A DNA stretch of 64,000 bases from Thermomonas sp. S9 (GTDB lineage Bacteria; Pseudomonadota; Gammaproteobacteria; Xanthomonadales; Xanthomonadaceae): the NCBI RefSeq assembly GCF_024704365.1, contig NZ_JAJDFY010000001.1:2585001-2649000 (forward strand). Direction: 5' to 3'. Position 1 is the stretch's first letter, and every line of letters begins with the position of its first letter. Below the pieces are notes generated by a model. The model was not told where the DNA came from and made no database searches. It worked only from the letters and a program-made list of their open reading frames with translations. Position numbers and translations under genes: made by a program. Positions 19,237-29,580 of the stretch are shown here, piece after piece.

Positions 19237-20504
19237 TCAGGCGTCGCCAGCCAGCAGGCGCAAGGCTTCGGCCGCGGCATGGAAGGAGCCGAACACCAGC
19301 ACCCGCCCGTCCGGCGCAGCCTGCGCCAGCGCCGCGCGCAGCGCACCGGCCACCTCGAAATGAACAGCGGCATCCGCAACGATCCCGCGCAGCCGCTGCC
19401 GCAGCGCATCGCCAGTGATCCCGCGCGTACCCGCGGCCTGAGTCCCGGCCAGATGCCAGGCCGCGATGGCCGGCGCGAGCGCTGCCGCCACGCCGGCCGC
19501 ATCCTTGTCGCCCAACGCGGCATACACCGCCAGGGTGCGCCGCGCAGGCGACGCGCGCAGCCAGCCGGCCAGCGCGCGCGCCGCCTGCGGGTTGTGGCCG
19601 ACGTCCACCAGCACCTCCACGCCATCGTGCTCGAAGCGCTGCAGCCGGCCCGCCACCGCGGCATCGGCCACGCCGCGCGCGATCGCGGTATCGTCCAGCG
19701 GCAGGTCCAGCGCGCGCAGCGCGGCGATCGCGCAGGCGGCGTTGCGCAGCTGCACCGGCGCGCCCTGCCCGCGCATCGGATACGGCAACAGGTACTCACA
19801 ACCGACCTCGCGCCAGCGCCAGTGCACCGCGTCCACCGGCTCCGCGAAGAAGTCGTTGGCGATCCGCCAGGCCGGCGCGCCGATCGCATAGGCATGCCGC
19901 AGCACGCTGGCCGGGGATCGTCGTCGCCCAGCACCAGCGGTTTGAACGGGCGCGCGATGCCGGCCTTTTCGAAGCCGATGGCTTCGGTGTCGTGGCCCAG
20001 CCAGTCCTGGTGGTCGAGGTCCACCGTGGTGATCACCGCGGCCTCGGCATCCACCAGATTGACCGCGTCCAGCCGCCCGCCGAGGCCCACCTCCAGCACC
20101 GCCAGGTCCAGCCCGGCGCGCTGGAACAGCCACAGCGCGCACAGGGTGGCGTATTCGAAATAGGTCAGCGGCACGTCCTCGCGGGCCGCCTCCACCGCCG
20201 CGAAACCTTCGATGAGCGCGGCGTCCTCGACCTCGTCACCGTCGATCCGGATGCGCTCGTTGAAGCGCAGCAGGTGCGGCGAGGTGTAGGCGCCGACCGT
20301 CCAGCCATGCGCGCGGGCGATCGCCTCGAGGAAGGCGACCGTGGAGCCCTTGCCATTGGTGCCGCCGACGGTCACCACCCGCGCCGCCGGGCGCAGCAGG
20401 CGCATCCGCGCGGCCACCGCGCGCACGCGCTCCAGGCCCATGGCGATCGATTTGGGGTGCTGGCGCTCGATGTAGGCCAGCCAGTCGGCAAGCGTGCAGG
20501 GCAT
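19237..20504 (-). CDS. folC: Bifunctional folylpolyglutamate/dihydrofolate synthase, single frameshift
   Basis: Mur-ligase-fold enzyme that adds glutamate to dihydropteroate and to folates. The ATP loop GGTNGKGSTVAFLE, YTSPHLLRFNERIRI, and the catalytic carbamylated-Lys region FEKAGIARP are present, and the C-terminal domain contains VDVGHNPQAARAL. The frame breaks at the G4 run 19913-19916, where one base is missing: LVLGDDDP is followed, one base on, by PASVLRHAYAIGAPAW. Restored length is 422 residues. A GTG three bases upstream is an alternative start. Order histidine phosphatase - folC - dedD - purF on one strand suggests a transcript. Confidence 0.93.
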
Positions 20505-20535
20505 CACGGGATCGCAGGAACCGGGGTGGCGCAGC

Positions 20536-21186
20536 TTACAGCGCGCGATGCTTGGCTTCGCCGAACAGCGCGCTGTGATGGGTGGCGTCGTTCAGGCGCA
20601 CCACCTCCAGCGCGTCCACCTGCGGCCCTTCGAGCAGATTGAGGGTGGCCGGCGCCTGCCGGAAGCTCCACAGGCGCGCCAGCGGGATGCCGAGGATGCG
20701 CGCCAGCAGCACCCGGTTGACGGCGTCGTGGGCGACCACCAGCAGCACATCGTCCTCCGTCAATCCTGCGCAGGCGCGCGCCAGCGCGGGCCAGGCGCGG
20801 TCCTGCACCTGCCGTAGCGATTCACCGCCGGGGCCCGGCATCTGCACGCGGTCGGGCGCCTGCCGCCAGGCGGCCAGCCGCTGTGGGTCACGCGCGGCGA
20901 TCTCGGAGGTCAGCAACCCCTCCCAGCTGCCGTGGCCGATCTCCAGCAGGCCGTCGTCGAAGGCGAGCATCCCCGCACGCGCCTCGCCCAGCGCCAGCCG
21001 TGCGGTAGTCGTCGCGCGCGCCAGCGGCGAGGCCACTGCACGGTCGATGCGCACATCGGCGAGCCGCCGCCCCAGCGCCTGCGCCTGGGCGATGCCTACC
21101 TCGGACAGCGGAATGTCGGTGCGGCCCTGGTAGCGGCCTTCGGCGTTCCACGGGGTTTCGCCGTGGCGGGCGAGCAGGATCTTCAT
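20536..21186 (-). CDS. Histidine phosphatase family protein (phosphoglycerate-mutase-like)
   Basis: 216-residue branch-1 histidine phosphatase. The phosphohistidine motif is LLARHGETPWN near the N-terminus, with the paired SPLARATTTARL, the acid residue in LLEIGHGSWEGL, and the second catalytic His in LLVVAHDAVNRVL. These fit the GpmB/CobC-like group; dephosphorylation of a small phosphorylated metabolite is likely, but the substrate (alpha-ribazole phosphate, phosphoglycerate or other) cannot be told. The ATG at 21186 begins MKILLARHG. It ends 31 bases before folC on the same strand. Confidence 0.86.
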   Translation of the reverse strand: MKILLARHGETPWNAEGRYQGRTDIPLSEVGIAQAQALGRRLADVRIDRAVASPLARATTTARLALGEARAGMLAFDDGLLEIGHGSWEGLLTSEIAARDPQRLAAWRQAPDRVQMPGPGGESLRQVQDRAWPALARACAGLTEDDVLLVVAHDAVNRVLLARILGIPLARLWSFRQAPATLNLLEGPQVDALEVVRLNDATHHSALFGEAKHRAL

Positions 21187-21263
21187 GCGTGGGGCAGAGA
21201 CGGGCTGATGACGGCGCGACAGCCTAGCAGGTCGCCCGCGCATGGCGGGCTGCGCCCAACGCA

Positions 21264-21286
21264 AACGCCGGCGCGTGGCCGGCGTT
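21264..21286 (-). terminator. Hairpin after the S46 peptidase genes
   Basis: A 9-bp stem (AACGCCGGC / GCCGGCGTT, loop of 5) lies 26 bases past the stop of the S46 peptidase at 21312. On the minus strand it ends in GTTTG, a weak T-run. Likely transcription end for the peptidase pair. Confidence 0.5.
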
Positions 21287-21311
21287 CGCGGGGTCACTGC
21301 ATGCGCCGCGT

Positions 21312-23486
21312 TTACTGCTGCGGCGGTACGCCCAGCTCGCGCAGCAGCTGCGGCGCCGGCATCACCTCCTGCATGATCCAGCGCATGTAGCGCTGATCGA
21401 CCGAGATCATGCGCGTCAGCACCGGGTCGAACACCCAGTTGCTGGCCACCGACTCCAGGGTGCCGTCGAACGCCAGCCCGACCAGCCGGCCGCGGGCATT
21501 CAGCACCGGCGAGCCGGAATTGCCGCCGGTGATGTCCAGATCGGCCAGGAAATTGACCGGCACCGTGCCCAGGCGCGCATCCGCCAGGCCGGCGTAGCGC
21601 TTGGCCGCCACCGCATCCAGCAGCGCCTTCGGGTTGTCGAACGGCTCGGCGCCGGTTTCCTTCGCCGCCACTTCCTCCAGCCTGGTGAACGGGGTGTAGA
21701 CCTTGCCGTCCAGCCCGGTGTAGCCCTTGACGTGGCCGAAGGTGATGCGCAGGGTGGAATTGGCGTCTGGATACACGGCCTGGCCCTTGCTGCGCTTGTA
21801 GTCCACCACCGCCTGCAGGTACTGCGGGCGCGCCTGCAGTGCGATGCCGTAGCGGGCCTTGGCCTGCTGTTCCATCGCCAGCAGGGTGGGCATCACCGCC
21901 ACCGCGTACTGGATGGCCGGATCATCGCTGGCCTCGAACGCGGCCCTGCCGGCCTTGAACCACTTCAGGCGCTCGTCGAGATTGCCGAGCTTGCTGCCGT
22001 CCAGGCGCGCCAGTGCGCGCTCGGCGGCGGCCTTGTCGCTGCCGCCCAGCCAGGCGTCCACCGCCGCCACCCGCTGGTCGGCCGGCAGCGCCACGTAGCG
22101 GTCCAGCCAGTACTGCCGCAGCTGGCGGTCCATGGCCGGGACGTAGCGGCGCTCCATCTGCTTCAGACCGCCTTCGATCACCGGCAGATCGCGCTGCTGG
22201 TAGCCGCTCTCGCGCTCGGCGTCCGGCTTCTGGCGCTCGATCGCCAGGCGGTAGAGATTCACCGCAACGCCAATCACCCCAGTGCGGTCGAAGCTGCCGA
22301 GCACCAGATCGCGCTCCTGCGTGCGCTCACCGTCCTCGACCAGCTTCACCAGCGTGGCGTGCGCGTCCAGCGCCGGCTTGCCGGCAGCACCGCGCTTGCG
22401 CAGCCAGTCCAGCACGGCGGCCTCCTCGCGCTGCTTGATCGCCAGCACGTCGTTGCGTTTGAAGCCTTCCAGCTGGCCTTCGAAGTTCTTGCTGGTGTTG
22501 TTCCAGCCGGCCAGCGCGCTGGCGTACTTCACCGCGATGTCCGGGTTGTCCCTGGCCGCGGCCTCGACCAGCGCGATCTGGTCATTGAAGGCCTTGACGA
22601 TCGCGGGATAGCGCCAGTCCTGGGTGTTCTGGAACTCGGCGACCAGCGCATAGCGATCGGTGCGCCCGGGATAGCCGGCCACCATCACGAAGTCGCCTTC
22701 GCCCAGCGGCGTGTCGGCAATCTTCAGCCAGTGCTTCGGGCGGTAGGGCACATTGTCCTTGCTGAACGCGGCCGGCTTGCCGTCCTTGCCGACATAGGCG
22801 CGGTAGAAGGCGAAGTCGCCGGTATGGCGTGGCCACATCCAGTTGTCGATGTCGCCGCCGAATTTGCCAACGCTGGACGGCGGCGCGTACACCAGGCGCA
22901 CGTCCCGGATTTCCAGGTTCTTGAACAGCCGATAAGTGATGCCGCCCATGAAGCTGTACACCCGGCAGCGGTAGCCGGGCTCGGCCTCGCAGTCGGCGGT
23001 CATTTTCTTCTCGAACGCCTCCAGCGCGTCGGCGCGCGCCACCGGGTCATTGCCGGCGGCCGCCATCGCCGCCCTGGCCTGCGCGGTGACGTCGGTGATC
23101 GCCTCCAGCACGTAGATGCGCGCATTCGGCCCGGCCGAGAGTTCGTCCGCCGTGGTCGGCGCATTGAAGCCGTCCTTGATCAGGTTCTTCTCCGCGGTGG
23201 AGTTGAGCTGGATCGCGCCGTAGGCGCAGTGGTGGTTGGTGGCCACCAGCCCGTTCGGCGAGACGAAGCTGCCGGTGCAGCCGCCGAGCGAGACCACCGC
23301 GCCCATCGGGTCGCCGGTGAGGTCGGCCAGCTGCTTCGGGTCCAGCTTCAGCCCGGCCTGTTTCAGCGGGCCGGCGATCTCCGGCAGCTGTTGCGGCACC
23401 CACATGCCCTCGCCGGCGCGCGCCGTGCCCAGGCCCATCGTCGCCACCGCCAGCGCCACCGCGGCGGCCATCATCGTCTTGCGCAT
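21312..23486 (-). CDS. S46 family dipeptidyl-peptidase (DPP7-like), copy 1
   Basis: 724-residue secreted serine exopeptidase that removes dipeptides from peptide N-termini in the periplasm. Signal peptide MRKTMMAAAVALAVATMGLGTARA, then the family start GEGMWVPQQLP. The catalytic His is in VATNHHCAYGAIQ, the Asp region in DIDNWMWPRHTGDFAFYRAYV, and the nucleophile Ser in DITGGNSGSPV. After it comes LAFDGTLESV: a Gly at this specificity position is typical of DPP7-type enzymes that prefer hydrophobic P1 residues, from memory of the family. GGAGGG precedes the ATG at 23486. Tandem with the damaged copy 2, 52 bases upstream. Confidence 0.92.
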   Translation of the reverse strand: MRKTMMAAAVALAVATMGLGTARAGEGMWVPQQLPEIAGPLKQAGLKLDPKQLADLTGDPMGAVVSLGGCTGSFVSPNGLVATNHHCAYGAIQLNSTAEKNLIKDGFNAPTTADELSAGPNARIYVLEAITDVTAQARAAMAAAGNDPVARADALEAFEKKMTADCEAEPGYRCRVYSFMGGITYRLFKNLEIRDVRLVYAPPSSVGKFGGDIDNWMWPRHTGDFAFYRAYVGKDGKPAAFSKDNVPYRPKHWLKIADTPLGEGDFVMVAGYPGRTDRYALVAEFQNTQDWRYPAIVKAFNDQIALVEAAARDNPDIAVKYASALAGWNNTSKNFEGQLEGFKRNDVLAIKQREEAAVLDWLRKRGAAGKPALDAHATLVKLVEDGERTQERDLVLGSFDRTGVIGVAVNLYRLAIERQKPDAERESGYQQRDLPVIEGGLKQMERRYVPAMDRQLRQYWLDRYVALPADQRVAAVDAWLGGSDKAAAERALARLDGSKLGNLDERLKWFKAGRAAFEASDDPAIQYAVAVMPTLLAMEQQAKARYGIALQARPQYLQAVVDYKRSKGQAVYPDANSTLRITFGHVKGYTGLDGKVYTPFTRLEEVAAKETGAEPFDNPKALLDAVAAKRYAGLADARLGTVPVNFLADLDITGGNSGSPVLNARGRLVGLAFDGTLESVASNWVFDPVLTRMISVDQRYMRWIMQEVMPAPQLLRELGVPPQQ

Positions 23487-23538
23487 GTTCTCTCCCTCCG
23501 TGCGTTCGGTCATTGGTTCGAAACGGGCGGCCATCGGC

Positions 23539-25689
23539 TCATTCGGCCGGCAGCTGCATCTCGTGCAGCAGGCGCGGCGCGGGGTACACCTTGGCCAGGA
23601 TCCAGCGCAGGTAGCGCATGTCCACGTGGATCGCGCGCTTGTAGCGGGGGTCGTACATCCAGCTGGCGCTGACCGCTTCCCAGTTGCTGTCGAAGTTCAG
23701 CCCGATCAGGCGGCCCTGCGCATCCAGCACCGGTGAACCGGAGTTACCGCCGGTGGTGTCGAGGTTGGTCATGAAATCGACCGTCTGCGTCTTCAGTTCC
23801 GGATCCATGGTGGTGCCGAAATCGCCTTTTGCGATCGCCTCGCGCAGCGGCGCGGGCGCATCGAACGGGGCCTTGCCGGTGTGCTTTTCGAGAATGCCCG
23901 CCACCGTGGTCAGCGGGCGGTAGTCGATGCCGTCGCGCGGCGACAGCGGGCTGACCTTGCCATAGCTCACGCGCAGGGTGGAATTGGCGTCCGGGTACAC
24001 CGCGCGGCCCTGCGTCTTGCGGTAGGCGATCAGAGCGCGCATGTAAGCCGGGCGCAGCCGTAGCAGCTCGCCGGCGCGCTGCTTGGCCGCGTCTTCGAGC
24101 CGCAGCAGCGCCGGCTGCAACGTGGCGGCGGCGCGCAGCAGGCTGTCGTCGGAGGCGGCAAGCTGCGCGGCATCCTGACGCATCGCCCCCAGCCGCACGC
24201 TTTCGTCGCCCTGCCGGGTGCCCGCGTACAGGGCGTCCAGCCGCTGCGCGGCCTCGGTCATATTGCGGCCGAATACCGCATCGAACTCCGGCACCCGCTG
24301 CGCGGCCGGCAGCGCGAAATAGCGCTTAAGCGCATAGCGCAGGGTGGCCTTCTCCACCTCGGGATCGAAGCGCTTCTGCAGCTGCCTCAACCCGCCCTCG
24401 ATCAGCGCCTCGTCGCGCTGCTGATAGCCGGACTCGCGCTGGGCATCCGGCTTGGTGCGCTCCAGCGCCAGCCGCTGCAACTGCACCGCCGCGCCCAGCA
24501 GCCCCGGACGCAGGAACGGCAGGAGGAAATCGCGCGCGCGGGTGGCGTCCTGCGCATCCAGCTGCGCCTGCAGCGCGCGGATCCCGGCCTGCGCCGGCTT
24601 GCTGCCCGGCTGCCGCGCCAGCCAGGCCAGCATCGCATCCTCGTCGGCGCGGCGCACGCGCACCGCATCGCTGCGGCGCAGGCCGTCCAGCTCGCCCTGC
24701 GCGCGCTTGAGGTTGTTCTTCAGCGAGGCCACGGTGGAGGCGTAGCGCACGCGCTTCTCTTCGCTGCCGGCGGTGGCCGCATCGATGGTGCGGATCAGGC
24801 CGTCCAGCATCTCCACCCGCTGCGGCAGCAGTCAGTCCACCTGGGTGGCGAACTCGGAGGCGGTGCGCAGACGGAAGGTGACGCCGGGGTAGCCGGCCAC
24901 CATCGCGAAGTCCCCCGCCTTCACCGGCGCGGTGGACACCGGCAGCACCGCGGGCGGCACGTAGGGCACGTTGTCCGGCGCGTATGCGGCCGGCTTGCCG
25001 TCCCGGCCGACGTAGGCGCGGTAGAACGCGAAATCGCCGCTGTGGCGCGGCCACATGAAATTGTCGATCTCGTCGCCGTAGTTGCCGATCGCCTCCGGCG
25101 GCGCGTACACCAGCCGGATGTCCTTCAGTTCCAGCTGCTTGATCAGGTAGAACTCGCTGCCGTAGTACATGTCGGCCACGCTGCAGCGGTGCCCGGCGTC
25201 CTGCTCGCATTCGGCCACCGCGGCCTTCTTCGCGGCCTCCACCGCATCGAAGTAGGCGCGCCCGGTCTTGCCGCGGGCATCCGCCAGGATGCGGTCGGTA
25301 ATCGGGGTGAAGCCCACCGTCACCCAGGCCCGCGCGGCCGGCCCGGCGGAAACCTCGTCGGCCAGGGTGGCGGCGTTGAAGCCGTCCTTGATCAGGTTTT
25401 TCTCGGGCGTGGAGTTGAGCTGGATGGCGCCCATCGCACAGTGATGGTTGGTGACGATCAGCCCCTGCGGCGAGACGAAGCTGGCGGTGCAGCCGCCCAG
25501 CGAAATCACCGCCGCCAGTGGATCGGCGGTGACATCGGCAAGCCGTGCCGGATCGCCCTTGAAGCCCGCGGCCTTCAGCTGCGATGCCAGCTGCGGCAGT
25601 TGCGAAGGCATCCACATGCCCTCGTCGGCATGGGCGGCTCCGCCCGCGAGGGTCAGGGCCAGGGCGGCGGTCAGGCGGCGTTTACGCAT
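23539..25689 (-). CDS. S46 family dipeptidyl-peptidase, copy 2, interrupted by in-frame TGA
   Basis: Paralogue of the preceding gene, 716 codons if read through. Signal peptide MRKRRLTAALALTLAGGAAHA, family start DEGMWMPSQLP, catalytic His in IVTNHHCAMGAIQ, EIDNFMWPRHSGDFAFYRAYV, and the nucleophile in DTTGGNSGSPV, followed by LNFDSNWEAV, where Ser replaces the Gly of copy 1 and hints at different P1 specificity. Both halves are in the same frame, separated only by TGA at 24832-24834, where context (VD*LLPQRVEML) suggests Trp (TGG). Either a nonsense mutation or a base error. If real, the product would stop after about 285 residues and lack the nucleophile. Same strand as copy 1, 52 bases apart. 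Confidence 0.88.
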
Positions 25690-25820
25690 GGGCGGCTCTC
25701 TAAAGGGCGGCAAACCGGTATTAGACCATCCCCGCCCGGCGGCGACCCGTGCCCATGGTCAGGCCCGGGCGGCACGGGGAACGGCGCTAGAATGGCCGCT
25801 TATTCCCACGGGTCACGCAT

Positions 25821-26861
25821 ATGTCGCAAGCCACCACCATGCGCGCGCTGGTCAAGCGCGAAGCCGCCAAGGGCATCTGGATGGAGGAGGTGCCGATTCC
25901 GGTGCCCGGCCCGAACGAGGTGCTGATCAAGCTGGAGAAGACCGCGATCTGCGGCACCGACCTGCACATCTACCTGTGGGACGACTGGAGCCAGCGCACG
26001 ATCCAGCCGGGGCTGACCATCGGGCACGAGTTCGTCGGCCGCATCGCCGCCCTCGGCGCGGCCGTCACCGGCTACGAAGTCGGCCAGCGCGTCTCGGCGG
26101 AAGGCCACATCGTCTGCGGCCACTGCCGCAACTGCCGCGCCGGCCGCCAGCACCTGTGCCCGAACACGGTCGGTATCGGCGTGAACCGCAACGGCGCATT
26201 CGCCGAATACATGGTGATGCCGGCCAGCAACCTGTGGCCGATCCCGGACCAGATCCCGTCCGAGCTGGCGGCGTTCTTCGATCCCTACGGCAATGCCGCG
26301 CACTGCGCGCTGGAGTTCGACGTGGTCGGCGAGGACGTGCTGATCACCGGCGCCGGCCCGATCGGCATCATCGCCGCCGGCATCTGCAAGCACATCGGCG
26401 CGCGCAACGTGGTCGTCACCGACGTCAACGACTACCGCCTGAAGCTGGCCGCCGACATGGGCGCCACCCGGGTGGTGAACGTGGCCAACACCTCGCTCAA
26501 GGACGTGATGCAGGATCTGCACATGGAAGGCTTCGACGTGGGCCTGGAGATGAGCGGCAACCCGCGCGCCTTCAACGACATGCTCGACTGCATGTACCAC
26601 GGCGGCAAGATCGCCCTGCTCGGCATCCTGCCCAAGGGCGCCGGGGTGGACTGGGACAGGATCATCTTCAAGGGCCTGACCGTGCAGGGCATCTACGGCC
26701 GCAAGATGTACGAGACCTGGTACAAGATGACCCAGCTGGTGCTGTCCGGCTTCCCGCTGGGTAAGGTGCTCACCCACCAGCTGCCGATCGAGGAGTTCCA
26801 GAAGGGCTTCGAGCTGATGGAAAGCGGCAAGGCCGGCAAGGTCGTGCTGAGCTGGAACTGA
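25821..26861 (+). CDS. tdh: L-threonine 3-dehydrogenase
   Basis: Zinc-dependent medium-chain dehydrogenase that oxidises threonine to 2-amino-3-ketobutyrate with NAD+. Catalytic zinc residues occur in [11 protein letters not shown] and IGHEFVGRI, and the structural zinc site in [20 protein letters not shown] (four Cys). The Rossmann motif is [20 protein letters not shown]. The 346 residues are close to the 341 of E. coli Tdh; the ATG at 25839 (MRALVKREA) would give a nearly identical N-terminus to E. coli and is an alternative start. Upstream of kbl, its pathway partner, but separated from it by the repeat at 26869-26994. Confidence 0.95.
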   Translation: MSQATTMRALVKREAAKGIWMEEVPIPVPGPNEVLIKLEKTAICGTDLHIYLWDDWSQRTIQPGLTIGHEFVGRIAALGAAVTGYEVGQRVSAEGHIVCGHCRNCRAGRQHLCPNTVGIGVNRNGAFAEYMVMPASNLWPIPDQIPSELAAFFDPYGNAAHCALEFDVVGEDVLITGAGPIGIIAAGICKHIGARNVVVTDVNDYRLKLAADMGATRVVNVANTSLKDVMQDLHMEGFDVGLEMSGNPRAFNDMLDCMYHGGKIALLGILPKGAGVDWDRIIFKGLTVQGIYGRKMYETWYKMTQLVLSGFPLGKVLTHQLPIEEFQKGFELMESGKAGKVVLSWN

Positions 26862-26868
26862 CGAGACG

Positions 26869-26994
26869 GGTCGTGCATTGGGTGGCCGGGGCTGCCTGTG
26901 CACGACCATCGGCGGCATGGATGCCGCCGATGAGCCTACATGGACGTATTCACGGCGTGTCGGGCACAGGCAGCCCCGGCCGCCCAATGCGCAC
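26869..26994. repeat. Nested inverted repeat between tdh and kbl
   Basis: Outer arms at 26875-26901 and 26964-26990 are complementary over 27 bases with one mismatch. Inside, 26907-26932 is a near-perfect palindrome (12-bp stem, 2-base loop, CATCGGCGGCAT). A further 9-bp pair, GGTCGTGCA at 26869 and TGCACGACC at 26899, overlaps the left outer arm. The single-stranded part includes GAGCCTACATGGACGTATT. The element fills nearly all of the 142 bases between the two genes and looks like a dispersed, inserted repeat rather than a simple terminator. Confidence 0.8.
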
Positions 26995-27003
26995 GGAACC
27001 CCC

Positions 27004-28197
27004 ATGTCCCTGACCCAACGCTACGCCGATACCCTCGAGGAAATCCGCGCCGCCGGCCTGTTCAAGTCCGAGCGCATCATCACCAGCCCGCAGTCGGCCG
27101 AGATCACGCTGGCCGACGGGCGCACCGTGCTGAACTTCTGCGCCAACAACTACCTCGGGCTGGCCGACCATCCGGACATCATCGCGGAAGCCAAGCGGGC
27201 GCTGGACACCCACGGCTTCGGCATGGCCAGCGTGCGCTTCATCTGCGGCACCCAGGACCTGCACAAGCAGCTGGAACAGACCATCACCGGCTTCTTCGGC
27301 ACCGAGGACACCATCCTCTATGCCGCCTGCTTCGACGCCAACGGCGGCCTGTTCGAGCCGCTGCTGGACGAGCACGACGCGATCATCTCGGATGCGCTCA
27401 ACCACGCCTCGATCATCGACGGCGTGCGCCTGTGCAAGGCCCGCCGCTACCGCTACGCCAACTGCGACATGGCCGACCTCGAGACGCAGCTCCGGCAGGC
27501 CAGGGCCGACGGCGCGCGCACGATCATGATCACCACCGACGGCGTGTTCTCGATGGACGGCTTCATCGCGCCGCTGGACGAGATCACCGCGCTGGCCGCG
27601 AAGTACGGCGCGCTGGTGCACATCGACGAATGCCATGCCACCGGCTTTTTGGGCGCCACCGGTCGCGGCAGCGCCGAGGTGAAGGGCGTGCTGGACAGGA
27701 TCGACATCTTCACCGGCACCCTCGGCAAGGCCATGGGCGGCGCGCTGGGCGGCTTCACCACCGCGAAGAAGGAGGTGATCGAGCTGCTGCGCCAGCGCTC
27801 GCGCCCCTACCTGTTCTCCAACTCGCTGCCGCCGCACGTGGTGGCCGCCGGGATCAAGGCGTTCCAGATGCTGGATGCCGCCGGCGGGCTGCGCGAGCGC
27901 CTGCGCGAGAACACCGCCTACTTCCGCGAGCGCATGACCGCCGCCGGCTTCGACCTCAAGCCGGGCGTGCACCCAATCTGCCCGGTGATGCTGTACGACG
28001 CACCGCTGGCGCAGCGCTTCGCCGCGCGCCTGCTGGAGGAAGGCATCTACGCGATCGGGTTCTTCTTCCCGGTGGTGCCCAAGGGCCAGGCGCGCATCCG
28101 CACCCAGATCTCGGCCGCGCATACGCGCGCGCATCTCGACCGTGCCATCGACGCCTTCACCCGCATCGGCCGCGAACTGGGCGTGCTGAAAGCCTGA
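27004..28197 (+). CDS. kbl: Glycine C-acetyltransferase (2-amino-3-ketobutyrate CoA ligase)
   Basis: PLP-dependent enzyme of the alpha-oxoamine synthase family, 397 residues, that cleaves 2-amino-3-ketobutyrate with CoA to glycine and acetyl-CoA, completing threonine degradation after Tdh. Signatures are [55 protein letters not shown] and the PLP lysine in [13 protein letters not shown]. The ATG at 27004 gives [19 protein letters not shown], the usual N-terminus. It ends only three bases from the stop of the convergent pseudouridine synthase gene. Confidence 0.96.
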   Translation: MSLTQRYADTLEEIRAAGLFKSERIITSPQSAEITLADGRTVLNFCANNYLGLADHPDIIAEAKRALDTHGFGMASVRFICGTQDLHKQLEQTITGFFGTEDTILYAACFDANGGLFEPLLDEHDAIISDALNHASIIDGVRLCKARRYRYANCDMADLETQLRQARADGARTIMITTDGVFSMDGFIAPLDEITALAAKYGALVHIDECHATGFLGATGRGSAEVKGVLDRIDIFTGTLGKAMGGALGGFTTAKKEVIELLRQRSRPYLFSNSLPPHVVAAGIKAFQMLDAAGGLRERLRENTAYFRERMTAAGFDLKPGVHPICPVMLYDAPLAQRFAARLLEEGIYAIGFFFPVVPKGQARIRTQISAAHTRAHLDRAIDAFTRIGRELGVLKA

Positions 28198-28200
28198 GGC

Positions 28201-28936
28201 TCAGCCGCCGCCGAGCGCGGTGATTTCCTCCGCGGTCAACTCCCGCCACTGCCCCTTCGGCAGCGTGCCGAGGGCCAGCGGCCCGATCGCCACCCGCACC
28301 AGCCGCAGCACGCCGATGCCGAACGCCGCCAGCAGGCGCCGGATCTGGCGGTTGCGGCCCTCGGCGAGCACGATCTCGAGCCACGCGTGCTTCTCCCCCG
28401 GCGCGCAGCAGCACCGCCGACAGGGCGCGCAGTCGCTCACCGTCCGCCTCGACCCCGGCGCGCAGCGCGGCCAGGGTGGCATCGTCGGGAATGCGGTCCA
28501 CCTGCACGTGGTAGGTCTTGACCGGCCCGGTCGCCGGGTCGGTGATGCGCGCGGCCCACTGCGGATCATTGCTGAACAGCAGCAGCCCCTCGCTGGCCTT
28601 GTCGAGCCGGCCGACCGGGGCGATCCAGCCCAGCCCCGCACCGTCGAAGCAGCGGTAGACCGTGTCGCGCCCGCGCTCGTCGCGCGCAGTGGTGACCAGG
28701 CCACGCGGCTTGTTGAGCATCAAGTAGCGCGGCAGCGCGGCGACCGGCTCGGCGCCATCGATGGCGATGCGCGCGGCCACGGCGTCGACGGGGTGTTCGG
28801 GATCGCGCACCACGCGCCCTTCCAGCCGGACGCGCCCAGCGCGCACCAGCCGTTCCGCTGCGCTGCGCGAGCACAGCCCGCGCTTGGACAGCACGCGCGC
28901 CAGGCCATGCCGCGGCCCGCGCACGGACCGGCTCAC
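28201..28936 (-). CDS. RluB/RsuA-type pseudouridine synthase, single frameshift
   Basis: Ribosomal (23S or 16S) pseudouridine synthase of the RsuA/RluB/RluE/RluF group, about 244 residues. An S4 domain ([29 protein letters not shown]) is followed by [17 protein letters not shown] and the catalytic Asp motif [17 protein letters not shown]. The end, [24 protein letters not shown], is also diagnostic. One extra base in the C5 run 28395-28399 breaks the frame between LLRAGG and [15 protein letters not shown]. The best start is GTG at 28936, overlapping the upstream stop (GTGA), with GGAG just before it. Which uridine it modifies cannot be read from the sequence. Confidence 0.87.
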
Positions 28937-29421
28937 TTCTCCGGCGCGGCCGCGGCAGGCGCGGCGTCCGCGCCCGACTCCTTCTTGCCGACCACGCGCA
29001 CGCCGCGCGCCTTCATCCAGGCATCGAACTCGTCGGCGGTCATGCGCTTGCCGTTCTGGGTCATGTTGAAGCGCCAGGGCGTATTGTCGAACGCGGTCCT
29101 GGGCTTGTACGCCGCAGGATCGGGGCCTGCATGCGCCAGCGCCGACGCCGCTTTCTTGAGCATCGCGCGGCAGCCATCGATGCGGATGCGCGCCAGCACG
29201 TTGTCCACCGACAGCGCCTCGTCGAATGATTGCGCCAGCACCCCGTCGGCACTGCCCAGCTGGGTCAGCGCAGGCGCGAACTCCGCCGCCACCGGCGCCA
29301 GGACACCGACGCGCACGGGAGCAGGAGCCTCGAGTTCCATCTGGCAGGTATCGCCCGCGGCATGCGCCATGACCGGCAGGAACAGCAGCGGCAGGACTGG
29401 GACGGCACGGATCGACGGCAT
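28933..29421 (-). CDS. Small secreted hypothetical protein
   Basis: 162 residues; no family recognised. A signal peptide (MPSIRAVPVLPLLFLPVMAHA) is followed by a mature domain with two cysteines (DTCQMELE and DGCRAMLKK) that could form a disulfide, and a conserved-looking end NMTQNGKRMTADEFDAWMKARGVRVV before an Ala/Pro-rich tail. The start at 29421 is supported by GGGGAG at a good distance. Its stop overlaps the GTG of the pseudouridine synthase gene, so the two are likely translated together. Confidence 0.72.
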   Translation of the reverse strand: MPSIRAVPVLPLLFLPVMAHAAGDTCQMELEAPAPVRVGVLAPVAAEFAPALTQLGSADGVLAQSFDEALSVDNVLARIRIDGCRAMLKKAASALAHAGPDPAAYKPRTAFDNTPWRFNMTQNGKRMTADEFDAWMKARGVRVVGKKESGADAAPAAAAPEK

Positions 29422-29527
29422 GGCGGCAACTCCCCGGAAAACCGCGCACAGTGTAGGCCGCAGGCCGTCGCGCCGGCAATGTACTGCCGCCCCGAATCCG
29501 CAAGAAAGACGCATCGTCCACCACCGG

Positions 29528-29558
29528 AAAAACGAAGCCCGGCAATGGCCGGGCTTCG
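29528..29558 (-). terminator. Intrinsic terminator of the ompA-like gene
   Basis: CGAAGCCCGGC pairs with GCCGGGCTTCG at 29533-29543 and 29548-29558, an 11-bp stem with a 4-base loop, followed on the minus strand by TTTTT (29532-29528). It lies 23 bases past the ompA-like stop. A clear rho-independent terminator. Confidence 0.85.
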
Positions 29559-29580
29559 CGTGAGCACCAGACAGCTGAAA

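Noticed and set aside
24832..24834. TGA as a recoded selenocysteine codon
   Set aside because: The family has no selenocysteine, the expected residue is Trp, and no SECIS-like hairpin stands out directly after it.
26878..27003. Open frame upstream of kbl suggesting a longer N-terminus
   Set aside because: It translates the inverted repeat; the ATG at 27004 gives the normal Kbl start.
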